A DNA stretch of 17,548 nt from NCBI GenBank assembly GCA_031428275.1, contig JANPPC010000049.1:1-17548 (forward strand), given 5' to 3'. The notes under the pieces were generated by a model. That model saw only the letters and a list, made by a program, of their open reading frames with translations, did no database searches and was not told where the DNA came from. The stretch's first letter is position 1; the number at the start of each line of letters is the position of its first letter. Below are positions 6,926-14,780 of the stretch, in pieces. Position numbers and translations under genes: made by a program. This stretch comes from Pseudobdellovibrio sp031428275 (GTDB taxonomy: Bacteria; Bdellovibrionota; Bdellovibrionia; Bdellovibrionales; Bdellovibrionaceae).

Positions 6926-8161
6926 CTACAGACCAAGACCCAGGGTCGAGAGCACTTTGTTAGTTTCGGTACCAACTTTTTCTGCCCATTCAGCATCTTG
7001 CGGAAAATACATATCTTGAAAAAGTTTATTTACCGATGATTTATATTTACTATCCGTTGCGCCATTTTGATAAGTTTGATTTTCAAGTACCATGCGCCTT
7101 AAAGATTCAATCGATCCCCAAGTTGATTGACTGTTTAGGGTTCCGTATTCAAAGACGACTGCAATAATTTGTGTGTAAGGTTTGAACTTCTGTTTAGAAA
7201 TTGTATCAGTATGTTTGGGTTCAAAATAAATTTCTTTTGCATTCAGATAGCTTGCTAGGTCTCCGTCTGTTTTATAAAAGTTTTTTTGATTTCCAAAATC
7301 GATCGGAGTCGGATCAAAAAGTTGAGTTAAAGCCGAGCTGCTGACCGCGGTAGATTCATTTGCTAAAAGGTGCAATCGACCGCGTGCTCCATAACCCGTA
7401 TGCAGATCTATCCATATGACGCGGTTATATTTCGGAAAATACTTTGCTGAAAACTGGTCGATATGTGCTTTCAGCGCCGTTGCAGTTTTACCCGAAAAAT
7501 AAAGTCCGCGGGGCTGTTGGTTTTGCCCTAGTAAGATTGATTTTCGTAAAGTTTCGATTGAAAACTGCATGATCAAACGAATGGCTTGATATAAAAAATC
7601 GGCCCGATTGAAGATACCAAAATCTAATTTCTCGTTGGGATTTAAAAACGAATCTATTTTCATATAATCATTATTAGGTTTCGCAAAAATATGATTTGAA
7701 TCAGAGAAATTTCGATTCAGATCGATATTGGTTGCATCGACCCTGCGCTTATTCTGCATGCCCCACGGATTTAAAATATGAATAAAGGCCAGATCAGCTT
7801 TTAGCGCAGATTCTACAATTAATTTATCTTCAATGACTCGGCGTTGAATTGCTGAGCCAACAAAGCCTTCAATGCCGTGAATGCCTGAAGAAAATACCAC
7901 TAATGTTTTTTCAGTTTCGGTAACACTTGAATCGGTTCGCTGAAAAATGGCCACGTCGGTGGTTAAATTGGCGTCTGCATTGACGGCCCAGCTTTCGTTT
8001 TTAAGACTCCAACGTTCGGTTGAAACTAGCTTTGTTAATCGTAGAAATTCATTTTTGTTTTCGCTGTACTGATTGAAGTATTTGAGTCCGTTAATAGGGT
8101 CACCATTTGCAAATGCAATGCTAGAAATACCCCATATCATTAAGCAAATAAAATTTTTCAT
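6926..8161 (-). CDS. Secreted DUF2817 / M14-like zinc carboxypeptidase
   Basis: The product is 411 residues with a signal peptide (about 1-19, ending IAFANG). Metal-site motifs of the M14 superfamily are complete: HxxE in SSGIHGIEGFVG (His95, Glu98), the third ligand His254 in WIDLHTGYG, and the catalytic Glu338 in VVFEYGTL. DATNIDLNRNF (142-152) supplies the substrate-binding Arg. This arrangement fits the DUF2817 group. The natural substrate is not shown by sequence; a periplasmic or exported peptidase acting on peptides or peptidoglycan stems is plausible. It is the first gene of a minus-strand set with the AP2-domain protein and the microprotein, and is divergent from rarA with a 98-bp shared upstream region. 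Confidence 0.9.
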   Translation of the reverse strand: MKNFICLMIWGISSIAFANGDPINGLKYFNQYSENKNEFLRLTKLVSTERWSLKNESWAVNADANLTTDVAIFQRTDSSVTETEKTLVVFSSGIHGIEGFVGSAIQRRVIEDKLIVESALKADLAFIHILNPWGMQNKRRVDATNIDLNRNFSDSNHIFAKPNNDYMKIDSFLNPNEKLDFGIFNRADFLYQAIRLIMQFSIETLRKSILLGQNQQPRGLYFSGKTATALKAHIDQFSAKYFPKYNRVIWIDLHTGYGARGRLHLLANESTAVSSSALTQLFDPTPIDFGNQKNFYKTDGDLASYLNAKEIYFEPKHTDTISKQKFKPYTQIIAVVFEYGTLNSQSTWGSIESLRRMVLENQTYQNGATDSKYKSSVNKLFQDMYFPQDAEWAEKVGTETNKVLSTLGLGL

Positions 8162-8212
8162 GACTTAAATATCAGCTAATTTATTTAGATTGAGTAATCT
8201 GAACGCGTCAAA

Positions 8213-8220
8213 GCCGATAA
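8213..8220 (+). promoter_or_regulatory. FliA-like -10 element (GCCGATAA) upstream of rarA
   Basis: An exact match to the sigma-28 -10 consensus GCCGATAA lies 40 nt before the rarA ATG. The matching -35 position reads GTAATCTG, only 3 of 8 against TAAAGTTT, so this may be chance. Confidence 0.2.
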
Positions 8221-8259
8221 TGTCTATATTTCGTAAGTAATTTTCGTTAAATCTAATGC

Positions 8260-9534
8260 ATGAATTTATTCGAAGCCAGTTCAGATTTAAGTATTCGGCC
8301 TCTAGCAGAAAAGCTGCGGCCTAAGCATATTTCTGAAGTCATCGGGCAAGATCATATTTTAGGTTCGAGTAAACCAATAGGCCAATTACTTCGCGCGGGG
8401 CGCTTACTAAATTTAATCGTAACGGGCCCGCCCGGAACGGGTAAAACCAGCTTTGCTCGTGCTTTGGCGCAAACCGCAAAAGCGCAGTTCATAGCAATGA
8501 ATGCAGTCGATGCGGGAGTGAAAGATTTAAAGCAAGCCGGCGAGCAAGGTAAGTCACGCTTGCTCGAGCAATCGGAAAAAACTTTATTATTCGTCGACGA
8601 GATTCACCGCTTCAATAAAAGTCAACAAGACGTACTGCTGCCATTTATCGAGCGTGGTGAGTTGTATTTGGTAGGTGCCACCACTGAACACCCCAGTTAC
8701 GAATTAAATCGCGCACTCATCAGCCGTTGCCAGGTTATTCAATTTAAGCGATTAGAGAAAGAAAGCTTCTACCAGCTTTTTGAAAGAGTCGAAAAATTTG
8801 AAAATTTAAGAAGATCTGATTTGTTAGATGAGAATGCTTTTGAGACCCTCATTCAATTAGCAGATGGGGATGGTCGTCGCTTTTTAAATTTAGTTGAATC
8901 TATTGTTGAGCTTTATAAAATCAATAAATCAAACTATCCGATGGCGGTCGAACAACTTGAAGAACTCATTAGTCACCGCGTTATTGCTTACGATAAATCT
9001 TCTGATCAGCATTACGATTGTATTTCGGCTTTTATCAAATCCGTACGAGGTAGTGATGCTGATGCAGCCCTGTACTATATGGCGCGAATGTTGGCGGGCG
9101 GAGAAGACCCCGTTTATATCGCCAGACGCCTAGTGATTTTAGCAAGCGAAGATGTCGGTAACGCCGAACCCAGGGCTTTGCCACTTGCAATCGCAGGTTT
9201 ACAAGCGGTTGAAGCGATCGGTATGCCGGAGTGCGCGATTAATCTGTCGCAAGTCGTGACTTTTATTGCAAGTGCCCCGAAGTCGAATCGTTCATACAAT
9301 GCCTGGAATCAGGCCAAAGCATTCGTAGAAGTCACCGGTAGCCCCGAACTTCCCGAGGCCTTAAAATCAAGTCATAAAGGTTCCGGAGAATATATTTATC
9401 CGCATGATTTTGAAAAAGCTTATGTGGCGCAAAATTATTGGCCACCAAGCATCAAGCCGCAGAAATTCTACGAGCCTTCAAATCGCGGCCAAGAAAAATT
9501 AATCAGTGAATTTCTGAAGTGGCTTAAAGCTTAG
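8260..9534 (+). CDS. rarA: Replication-associated recombination protein A (AAA+ ATPase)
   Basis: RarA/MgsA (WRNIP1 family) acts at stalled replication forks, loading with SSB and the clamp and helping gap handling. The product is 424 residues, the normal length. Seen: RPLAEKLRPKHISEVIGQDH at the start, Walker A GPPGTGKT at 56-63, Walker B LLFVDEIHRF at 109-118, sensor GATTEHPSYELN near 139-150, arginine finger in ALISRC (R156), then the RarA-specific lid and tetramer domain including SVRGSDADAALYYMARML and ARRLVILASEDVGNA. The ATG at 8260 has no clear Shine-Dalgarno. The 3' end overlaps the convergent truC by 11 bp. Confidence 0.97.
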   Translation: MNLFEASSDLSIRPLAEKLRPKHISEVIGQDHILGSSKPIGQLLRAGRLLNLIVTGPPGTGKTSFARALAQTAKAQFIAMNAVDAGVKDLKQAGEQGKSRLLEQSEKTLLFVDEIHRFNKSQQDVLLPFIERGELYLVGATTEHPSYELNRALISRCQVIQFKRLEKESFYQLFERVEKFENLRRSDLLDENAFETLIQLADGDGRRFLNLVESIVELYKINKSNYPMAVEQLEELISHRVIAYDKSSDQHYDCISAFIKSVRGSDADAALYYMARMLAGGEDPVYIARRLVILASEDVGNAEPRALPLAIAGLQAVEAIGMPECAINLSQVVTFIASAPKSNRSYNAWNQAKAFVEVTGSPELPEALKSSHKGSGEYIYPHDFEKAYVAQNYWPPSIKPQKFYEPSNRGQEKLISEFLKWLKA

Positions 9535-10297
9535 TTTGATCGTTCAAATTTGGCCCCAAAATTTCATCGTGAAATACTTTAAGAGCAAATATTTCTGCAA
9601 GTTTACGCCATTTATCTGAAACATAAGAATTGAAAACAACTTTTTCTAAGGTGGACGGGTGAATAAACTCAAGTCGAATAGCGCTCAAACAAAGCCCATC
9701 AATTAATAGTTGGTCACGAAAAAAACGATTGTGATGAGAATCACCGTGCTCGCGGTCGCCGATGATGGGGTGCGCGACTCGGTTCATGTGCCGTCGGATC
9801 TGGTGCCAGCGGCCCGTTTTAGGTTTTACTTCAACCCAACTGTACCGAGTCGTTGTAAAATTAGCGTTTACCGAGAAGGGTAATTCAATTTGCGCAAGCG
9901 TTTGATAGGCCGTCTCACACGTTACCATTTCACCGGTCGAATCAAGCTCTAGATCTAAATTGATCACGCTTGATTTTTCTTTAAACCAGCCGCGCACGAC
10001 GGCGTGGTATGTTTTATCAACCTCGTGGTTTCTAAACTGTGCGTTAAGATGGCTTGTGGCTTCTTTGGTTTTTCCAAAAATTAAAATACCGTTTGTGCCG
10101 GCATCGATTCGATGTGCCGGAAAAGCGCGAATATTATGCTGATCAGCCAGCCACTGAACGCAGGTTTTGCGCTTTAGTCCGCGGCGAAATCTTTTGTTTT
10201 CGGGTGGGTGTACAAACCAAGTGGGTGGTTTATATAAAATAAGAATGTCGTCATCTTGATATTGAATGACCGGAAATTCAGTAATCTCGTGAATCAT
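9524..10297 (-). CDS. truC: tRNA pseudouridine(65) synthase TruC-like
   Basis: TruC converts U65 of tRNA to pseudouridine. The product is 257 residues and matches TruC better than RluA/RluC: VKPKTGRWHQIRRHMNRVAH, PIIGDREHGDSHHNRFFRDQ, and a catalytic HRIDAGTNGILIF with Asp65. There is no S4 domain, as expected for TruC. The usual HRLDRPTSG reads HRIDAGTNG, an unusual but tolerable variation. Its ATG overlaps the TGA of the Rrf2 gene (ATGA), so translation is probably coupled. The 3' end overlaps rarA in convergent orientation. Exact target site is inferred from the family. Confidence 0.88.
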   Translation of the reverse strand: MIHEITEFPVIQYQDDDILILYKPPTWFVHPPENKRFRRGLKRKTCVQWLADQHNIRAFPAHRIDAGTNGILIFGKTKEATSHLNAQFRNHEVDKTYHAVVRGWFKEKSSVINLDLELDSTGEMVTCETAYQTLAQIELPFSVNANFTTTRYSWVEVKPKTGRWHQIRRHMNRVAHPIIGDREHGDSHHNRFFRDQLLIDGLCLSAIRLEFIHPSTLEKVVFNSYVSDKWRKLAEIFALKVFHDEILGPNLNDQTKL

Positions 10298-10710
10298 TGC
10301 TTCGGTATTTTTTTAATCAAGTCAGAGAGTTTTTGTGATTCTAGATATTTCAAAGTCGCTTTTTGCGCCCCCAGCGAAACACTTGTCATGATTGAATACA
10401 TCGAGCAGCTGACCGGGCATTCTTTGTGTGGACTTTTCTCGCGCGGTGCCATCGGGTCAACTGGTGACAATGCTAAATAGACATCTTTTAAATTTATTTG
10501 GCTAGGCTCTTTTGAAAGCTTAACTCCGCCTGATTTGCCGCGAGAGGTTTCAACCAAAGAAGCTTTCGTCAGTAATGACAAAAGTCTTCGGATGACTACC
10601 GGATTGGTATTTACACTTAATGCTAAAGTATCAGAGCTGATCAATACTTTGCGATTGAAAGCTAAGGCCGTTAAGACGTGAACTGCGGTTGCGAATTGTT
10701 GATTTACCAT
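10294..10710 (-). CDS. Rrf2-family transcriptional regulator
   Basis: The product is 138 residues with a winged helix: SSDTLALSVNTNPVVIRRLL is the recognition region, followed by the wing ETSRGKSGGVKLSKEP and the LKDVYLAL helix typical of Rrf2. Family members sense redox, NO or iron-sulfur status. Only two cysteines are present, C98 and C102 (KECPVSC), with His95 close by, where IscR/NsrR use three Cys; a classical cluster with three Cys ligands is therefore not supported, and a YwnA-like branch with a CPxxC-type motif is more likely. It lies 22 nt downstream of the secreted twin-module gene and overlaps truC by 4 nt. Confidence 0.92.
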   Translation of the reverse strand: MVNQQFATAVHVLTALAFNRKVLISSDTLALSVNTNPVVIRRLLSLLTKASLVETSRGKSGGVKLSKEPSQINLKDVYLALSPVDPMAPREKSPHKECPVSCSMYSIMTSVSLGAQKATLKYLESQKLSDLIKKIPKQ

Positions 10711-10732
10711 GTCGATATTTTAAATTTACTTT

Positions 10733-11161
10733 TTATAAGCCTAAAGCTTGGTCCAACTCAATATGACTAGGGTCGCCCTTGCCTTTTTGAAGAGTGGTCA
10801 TTTCGACGATCGAACCGTCTTTATAAATACAGACGCGAAATTCATTGTTTTCTAAAGAAAGCACAGTGCGCGAAGTGCCGAGTGGGTCGCATGTGGTGCT
10901 GCCGCTCGAATAGCTTTCAATCGACATCGGTAATGTATTTTCGGTCAGATATTTAACTAAATCCAATGAACCCATGTAGCCCGCGCCAAGTTGGCATAAA
11001 CCCACTTGGTCATTGGGTGTTTCTACAACGATGAACTGTCCCTGTAGTTGTCGGCAAAGTCTGATCTGGGGATTTGTTTCGATAGCCATTAAAGCTTGAG
11101 GTAAAGTGCAGGTAAAGACCAACGCAAAAATAGAAGCAATTGAACAAGAAAATGATTTCAT
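10733..11161 (-). CDS. Secreted protein with two DUF333-like Cys modules
   Basis: I start the gene at ATG 11161, which follows AGGAGT at a 6-nt spacing and gives a signal peptide (to about LPQALMA); the longer in-frame start at 11188 has no such support. The product is 142 residues. Two modules are visible: C36 to C56 (CRQLQGQFIVVETPNDQVGL, then C) and C91 to C111 (CDPLGTSRTVLSLENNEFRV, then C), each pair exactly 20 apart and the modules 55 apart. The pattern NP...C...GLC/RVCIYKDGS resembles the small periplasmic DUF333 (hemolysin-like) family. Disulfides within each module are likely (inference). Function unknown. It is the first gene before the Rrf2 regulator. Confidence 0.8.
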   Translation of the reverse strand: MKSFSCSIASIFALVFTCTLPQALMAIETNPQIRLCRQLQGQFIVVETPNDQVGLCQLGAGYMGSLDLVKYLTENTLPMSIESYSSGSTTCDPLGTSRTVLSLENNEFRVCIYKDGSIVEMTTLQKGKGDPSHIELDQALGL

Positions 11162-11346
11162 TAATGACTCCTGTTGAAGTGCCCGCAACTTAAATCGGCC
11201 GTTAGCAAAAGACGAGAAAATTCCGCAAGTCGGCTACTTTTCTATAAAAAAAATAGGTGCATAGGCTAAAAACCCTGGGCAAACTAATAAGAACCGACTC
11301 AGAAGCGAAGTGAAGCCTTGAGTTATCTGGCTCTAAGTGACTTTAA

Positions 11347-12612
11347 ATGGATGTGAAGATGGCGATTAATAAGAAGGTCTTTTCTTGGGCTTTATATGAT
11401 TGGGCTAACAGTGTTTTTTTTACAACTGTGATGGCCGGCTTTTTTCCGGTCTTTTTTAAGCAATACTGGAGCGGCGAGGCGAATGCTTCTCTGAGCACCG
11501 AGCGCTTAGGCTGGGTACTTTCAGTTTCTGGTTTTATGCTGGCTGTAGTTTCTCCAACCTTGGGTGTTCTGTCTGATAAAAAAGGTTTAAAGAAAAAACT
11601 ACTATTCGGCAGTATGATTTTGGGCGTGATCTGTACCGTGGGCCTTTACTTTGTGGGTGCGGGAGATTGGTCAACGGCCGCTATGCTATACGGAACGGGC
11701 TTATTTTTATGCTCGGCCAGTTGCGTTTTTTACGATTCGTTAATGGTGTCGGTGTGTAAAGAATCTGAATACGATTTTGTATCGTCATTGGGATATGCAT
11801 TTGGTTATTTAGGCGGCGGAGTTCTGTTTTTACTTAATGTTTTAATGTACCTGAACCCCTCGTGGTTCGGAATTGCAGACCCGGTTTTGGCGGTGAAAAT
11901 TTCATTTTTAACGGTTGGTGCTTGGTGGTTTGTTTTCACGTTACCGCTCATGTTCAATGTTGATGAGCCCAAGTACTTGCACGCCGAAAAAAGTATTTTA
12001 CAGCTATCCCGCGAAACATTTAGCGAACTTCGCCATACTTTAAAAGATATTTTTAACGACAAGAATTTATTCTTTTTTATTTTAGCTTACTGGTTTTACA
12101 TTGACGGAGTTTTTACCGTTATGTCGATGGCCGTTGATTTCGGTATGTCTCTGGGGTTTGAAAGTTCTGATTTAATTAAGGCTTTATTGATTACTCAGTT
12201 CGTTGGTTTTCCGTCAGCTTACCTATTCGGAGTCATGGCCAAAAAAAACAGCAATCGCAATTTGATCTTAGTGTGCTTAGGCGTTTACGTTTGTACAATT
12301 ATTGCCGCATCACAAATGTCGCAAGCGTGGCACTTTTATGTCTTAGCTGGAGTTATTGGTTTAAGTCAGGGAGGAGTGCAGGCGCTATCTCGGTCATTAT
12401 TCGCTCAGTTAATTCCGAAAGAAAAGTCGGGTGAATACTTTGGTTTTTTCAATTTATTGGGAAAGTTTGCGTCGATTATTGGGCCGGCTTTAGTGGCTAT
12501 TTTTGCGCGATTCACGGGCGATACACGTAAGACAATTTTAAGTTTATTAATTCTTATTATCAGCGGAGCTTATTTCTTAACAAAGGTAAAAAAGTCGCAA
12601 GTAAAACAATAG
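11347..12612 (+). CDS. UMF1/Atg22-family MFS transporter
   Basis: The product is 421 residues, an integral inner-membrane protein with about twelve hydrophobic segments. SWALYDWANS (13-22) followed by VFFTTVMAGFFPVFFKQYW is the signature of the UMF1 (DUF894/Atg22, PF11700) group of the major facilitator superfamily. LSDKKGLKKKLLFGS is the MFS loop 2-3 motif, and SQGGVQALSRSLFAQLIPK with SGEYFGFFNLLGKFASIIGP is the conserved C-half signature. In eukaryotes the relatives export amino acids from vacuoles; bacterial substrates are not established, but amino-acid or peptide-product transport would suit a predator (inference). ATG 11347 and ATG 11359 are both possible starts; the second lies after GGATGTGAAG. 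Confidence 0.92.
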   Translation: MDVKMAINKKVFSWALYDWANSVFFTTVMAGFFPVFFKQYWSGEANASLSTERLGWVLSVSGFMLAVVSPTLGVLSDKKGLKKKLLFGSMILGVICTVGLYFVGAGDWSTAAMLYGTGLFLCSASCVFYDSLMVSVCKESEYDFVSSLGYAFGYLGGGVLFLLNVLMYLNPSWFGIADPVLAVKISFLTVGAWWFVFTLPLMFNVDEPKYLHAEKSILQLSRETFSELRHTLKDIFNDKNLFFFILAYWFYIDGVFTVMSMAVDFGMSLGFESSDLIKALLITQFVGFPSAYLFGVMAKKNSNRNLILVCLGVYVCTIIAASQMSQAWHFYVLAGVIGLSQGGVQALSRSLFAQLIPKEKSGEYFGFFNLLGKFASIIGPALVAIFARFTGDTRKTILSLLILIISGAYFLTKVKKSQVKQ

Positions 12613-12656
12613 CTTTAAAGTTTTTTGTAAGATTTATAGATCAAATGAATAGCTAG

Positions 12657-12854
12657 CTAGTTTGATTGGGTGGGGCCCGTTGAAGTGGGGCCCGAAGAAC
12701 TTTCTGCAGAGGTATCGGCTTCGGTCTGATGTTTTTGAATCTCGAGGGCTTTTTTACCAGTGATTCCAACCCATTCCGGAAATACGAAAGCGAACAGCAC
12801 AAATAGTATTGTCACAAAAAGAAAAAATCCGATCATCAACCACATTAAATCCAT
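12657..12854 (-). CDS. Small membrane protein, unrecognised
   Basis: The product is 65 residues (62 if ATG 12845 is used). It has one strongly hydrophobic segment at about residues 4-28 (MWLMIGFFLFVTILFVLFAF), then a short PEWVGITGKKALEIQKHQ helix and a Ser/Thr/Pro-rich disordered tail (SSSGPTSTGPTQSN). I do not recognise the family. It lies between the transporter and rlmE on the opposite strand, with no clear Shine-Dalgarno. The coherent membrane-plus-linker layout argues it is real rather than a shadow, as no plus-strand gene overlaps most of it. Confidence 0.6.
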   Translation of the reverse strand: MDLMWLMIGFFLFVTILFVLFAFVFPEWVGITGKKALEIQKHQTEADTSAESSSGPTSTGPTQSN

Positions 12855-12910
12855 GCGTAGAAATTAAAACAACCTGTGACTTAATACAAGGTATTTGGTA
12901 CTGCAAATAC

Positions 12911-13507
12911 ATGGGTTATAATCCGAAAGATCACTATTTTAAAAAAGCTAAAGAGCAAAACTTTGCTGCGCGCTCTGTCTTCAAATTAGAAGAGATCGAC
13001 CAAAAATTTAAAATTTTAAAACCCAATCAGACCGTGCTAGATTTGGGCGCTTCTCCGGGTTCTTGGTCTCAGTATTGCTCGCAAAAAATTGGCGTAAATG
13101 GACGCATTTTAGGGGTTGATCTGAAACCCGTTACGGCAAAACTCAAGAATGCTGTTTTCATCCAAGCTGATTTGCGTGACTTAGAATTAGAAAAAATATT
13201 TTCTGAGCATGGATTTACGCCGCCTTTCGACTTAGTGATTTCAGATATGGCTCCGAACACCACCGGAATTCGCAGCGCTGATCAAGCAAAGTCATTTCAA
13301 CTTTGCGAGCTAGCCTTAGACTTGGCGCGGAAGTTTTTAAAAAAAGACGGGCACTTTGTGTGCAAACTTTTTCACTCTGACGATTTTACAACCTTACGTG
13401 ATATGATTAAAAACGAATACCAGCGCTTCGAAGCGGTGAAGCCTGATTCAACTCGAAAAATTTCAAAAGAGATTTTTTTAGTCGGATTAAAAAAGAAAAA
13501 TGATTAA
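12911..13507 (+). CDS. rlmE: 23S rRNA 2'-O-methyltransferase RlmE (FtsJ/RrmJ)
   Basis: RlmE methylates the 2'-OH of U2552 in 23S rRNA (E. coli numbering) using SAM, late in 50S maturation. The frame is open further upstream, but ATG 12911 gives the normal FtsJ start and 198 residues. The K-D-K-E catalytic tetrad is intact: Lys25 in ARSVFKLEEID, Asp112 in DLVISDMAPNTTG, Lys152 in HFVCKLFHSDD, Glu187 in SKEIFLVGL. The SAM site is LDLGASPGSWSQY (43-55), with LGASPG in place of LGAAPG. It overlaps the following pseudouridine synthase by 8 nt, so they are probably co-translated. Confidence 0.95.
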   Translation: MGYNPKDHYFKKAKEQNFAARSVFKLEEIDQKFKILKPNQTVLDLGASPGSWSQYCSQKIGVNGRILGVDLKPVTAKLKNAVFIQADLRDLELEKIFSEHGFTPPFDLVISDMAPNTTGIRSADQAKSFQLCELALDLARKFLKKDGHFVCKLFHSDDFTTLRDMIKNEYQRFEAVKPDSTRKISKEIFLVGLKKKND

Positions 13508-14174
13508 AGTCGTTTTTCAGAATAAAGATTTTGTTATTTGCGACAAAGCAGCGCAGGTTCTGTCAGTGCCGGGACGTGAAAAGGCCGATGTGAGGCCTTG
13601 CTTGGGTTTGCAGTTACAAAAAGAATTTAAGACGCAGATATTTCCGGTGCACCGCCTTGATTTTGAAGTCAGTGGCATCATTATATATGCGCTGAATGCG
13701 AACGCCCATAAAGTTTCACAGCGCTGGTTCGAAAAAAAAGAACTACAAAAAAAGTATCACGCAGTCACAAGCTTGCAAGACTTCACCCATTGGCCCACTG
13801 CGATTGCGACCGATCGCCGTGAAATCTCGACCCATCCGGGGCATGTTTTTAATTGGAAGACGCGCATCTTGCGCGGCAAGAAACGCTCGTTTGAATCCGA
13901 TCAGGGTGACTGGGCCGAAACGAAGGCCTTGTTAGTCGAAGCCAGTCTGCAGCAAATTCACTGGGATCTTTTTCCGATCACGGGCCGCGCGCATCAGCTA
14001 CGATTTGAACTAAGTCGACACGGGTTCCCGATTCATGGTGATGAGCTTTATGGTTCAAAAATGAAGAACGCATTTCCCGGTATTGCGTTAAGAGCTTATG
14101 AAATTGATCTGCTGCACATTAAAGATCGGTTGGGATTGCCGCAAAAAATTGAAATCTCGAAAGAATTTGAATGA
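13500..14174 (+). CDS. RluA-family RNA pseudouridine synthase
   Basis: The product is 224 residues and contains the RluA-type catalytic motif VHRLDFEVSGIIIYAL (Asp54) and the second motif ITGRAHQLRFELSRHGFPIH followed by GDELYGS. There is no S4 domain. It is shorter than RluA/B/C proteins and has an unusual middle part, ISTHPGHVFNWKTRILRGKK, so a specific target cannot be named. Its ATG lies inside the rlmE end (8-nt overlap) and its TGA overlaps the next ATG (ATGA). Placement with rlmE suggests an rRNA target (inference). Confidence 0.92.
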   Translation: MIKVVFQNKDFVICDKAAQVLSVPGREKADVRPCLGLQLQKEFKTQIFPVHRLDFEVSGIIIYALNANAHKVSQRWFEKKELQKKYHAVTSLQDFTHWPTAIATDRREISTHPGHVFNWKTRILRGKKRSFESDQGDWAETKALLVEASLQQIHWDLFPITGRAHQLRFELSRHGFPIHGDELYGSKMKNAFPGIALRAYEIDLLHIKDRLGLPQKIEISKEFE

Positions 14175-14719
14175 AAAAAAATTTAGTCGTTTTCTGTGGA
14201 GCCCGGTATCCAAATCTTTCGCCAGCTGAGCTTGACCTTTTTAAAACAGAAGTCAGCCAGATTTGTAAATCGCTAGCACCGCATTATAATCTGGTTTACG
14301 GCGGCGGCAACATCGGCTTAATGGGCTTTGTAGCCAATGAATTTTTAAAGAATAGCTGCCATGTGACGGGAATTATTCCGGGGTATTTGAACACCGTCGA
14401 AATTTTACATGAAGGCTTAACTGAAACGCAGGTCGTCGATGATCTTCATCAGCGTAAAGCAATGATGGAGCACATGGGCGGTGTATTTTTAGTTTTACCA
14501 GGGGGCATCGGCACCCTAGATGAGTTATGTGAGGTGTTAACTTTGCAGACGCTTCATCGCCACAAAAAACTGATCTGCATCTGGAACTGGCAAAATATTT
14601 TCGATGGATTTTTACAATTTGTAGAAACGGGTATCGGCAGAAACTTTATAAGCGGTAACCTGTTAAATGGCTGCGTTATTAGCGCTGAATCTAGCGTTAT
14701 TGTTAAAAAACTTCTTTAA
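14171..14719 (+). CDS. LOG-family nucleotide 5'-monophosphate phosphoribohydrolase
   Basis: The product is 182 residues with the TIGR00730/LOG Rossmann-like fold. Seen: NLVYGGGNIGLMG (40-52), VVDDLHQRKAMMEHMGG (Arg95, Lys96), and PGGIGTLDEL (110-119) with the catalytic Glu118. LOG enzymes release free base from cytokinin riboside monophosphates and, in many bacteria, from AMP-like nucleotides; the substrate here is unknown. It overlaps the pseudouridine synthase by 4 nt, so it is the third gene of a coupled set, which would fit nucleotide salvage from modified RNA or prey nucleotides (inference). Confidence 0.92.
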   Translation: MKKNLVVFCGARYPNLSPAELDLFKTEVSQICKSLAPHYNLVYGGGNIGLMGFVANEFLKNSCHVTGIIPGYLNTVEILHEGLTETQVVDDLHQRKAMMEHMGGVFLVLPGGIGTLDELCEVLTLQTLHRHKKLICIWNWQNIFDGFLQFVETGIGRNFISGNLLNGCVISAESSVIVKKLL

Positions 14720-14780
14720 TGTGGCGCCGAATTGGGCTAACTCTGCCAGTGACTTCGTTTGCATTTTCTTGAGGGGGATT

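Noticed and set aside
9960..10480. Plus-strand frames opposite truC and the Rrf2 gene
   Set aside because: They are shadows of well-supported minus-strand genes.
12617..12662. ATCAAA...TTTGAT inverted repeat with CTAGCTAG as a terminator after the transporter
   Set aside because: The stem is only six pairs with a large loop and no T-run, so the support is too weak.
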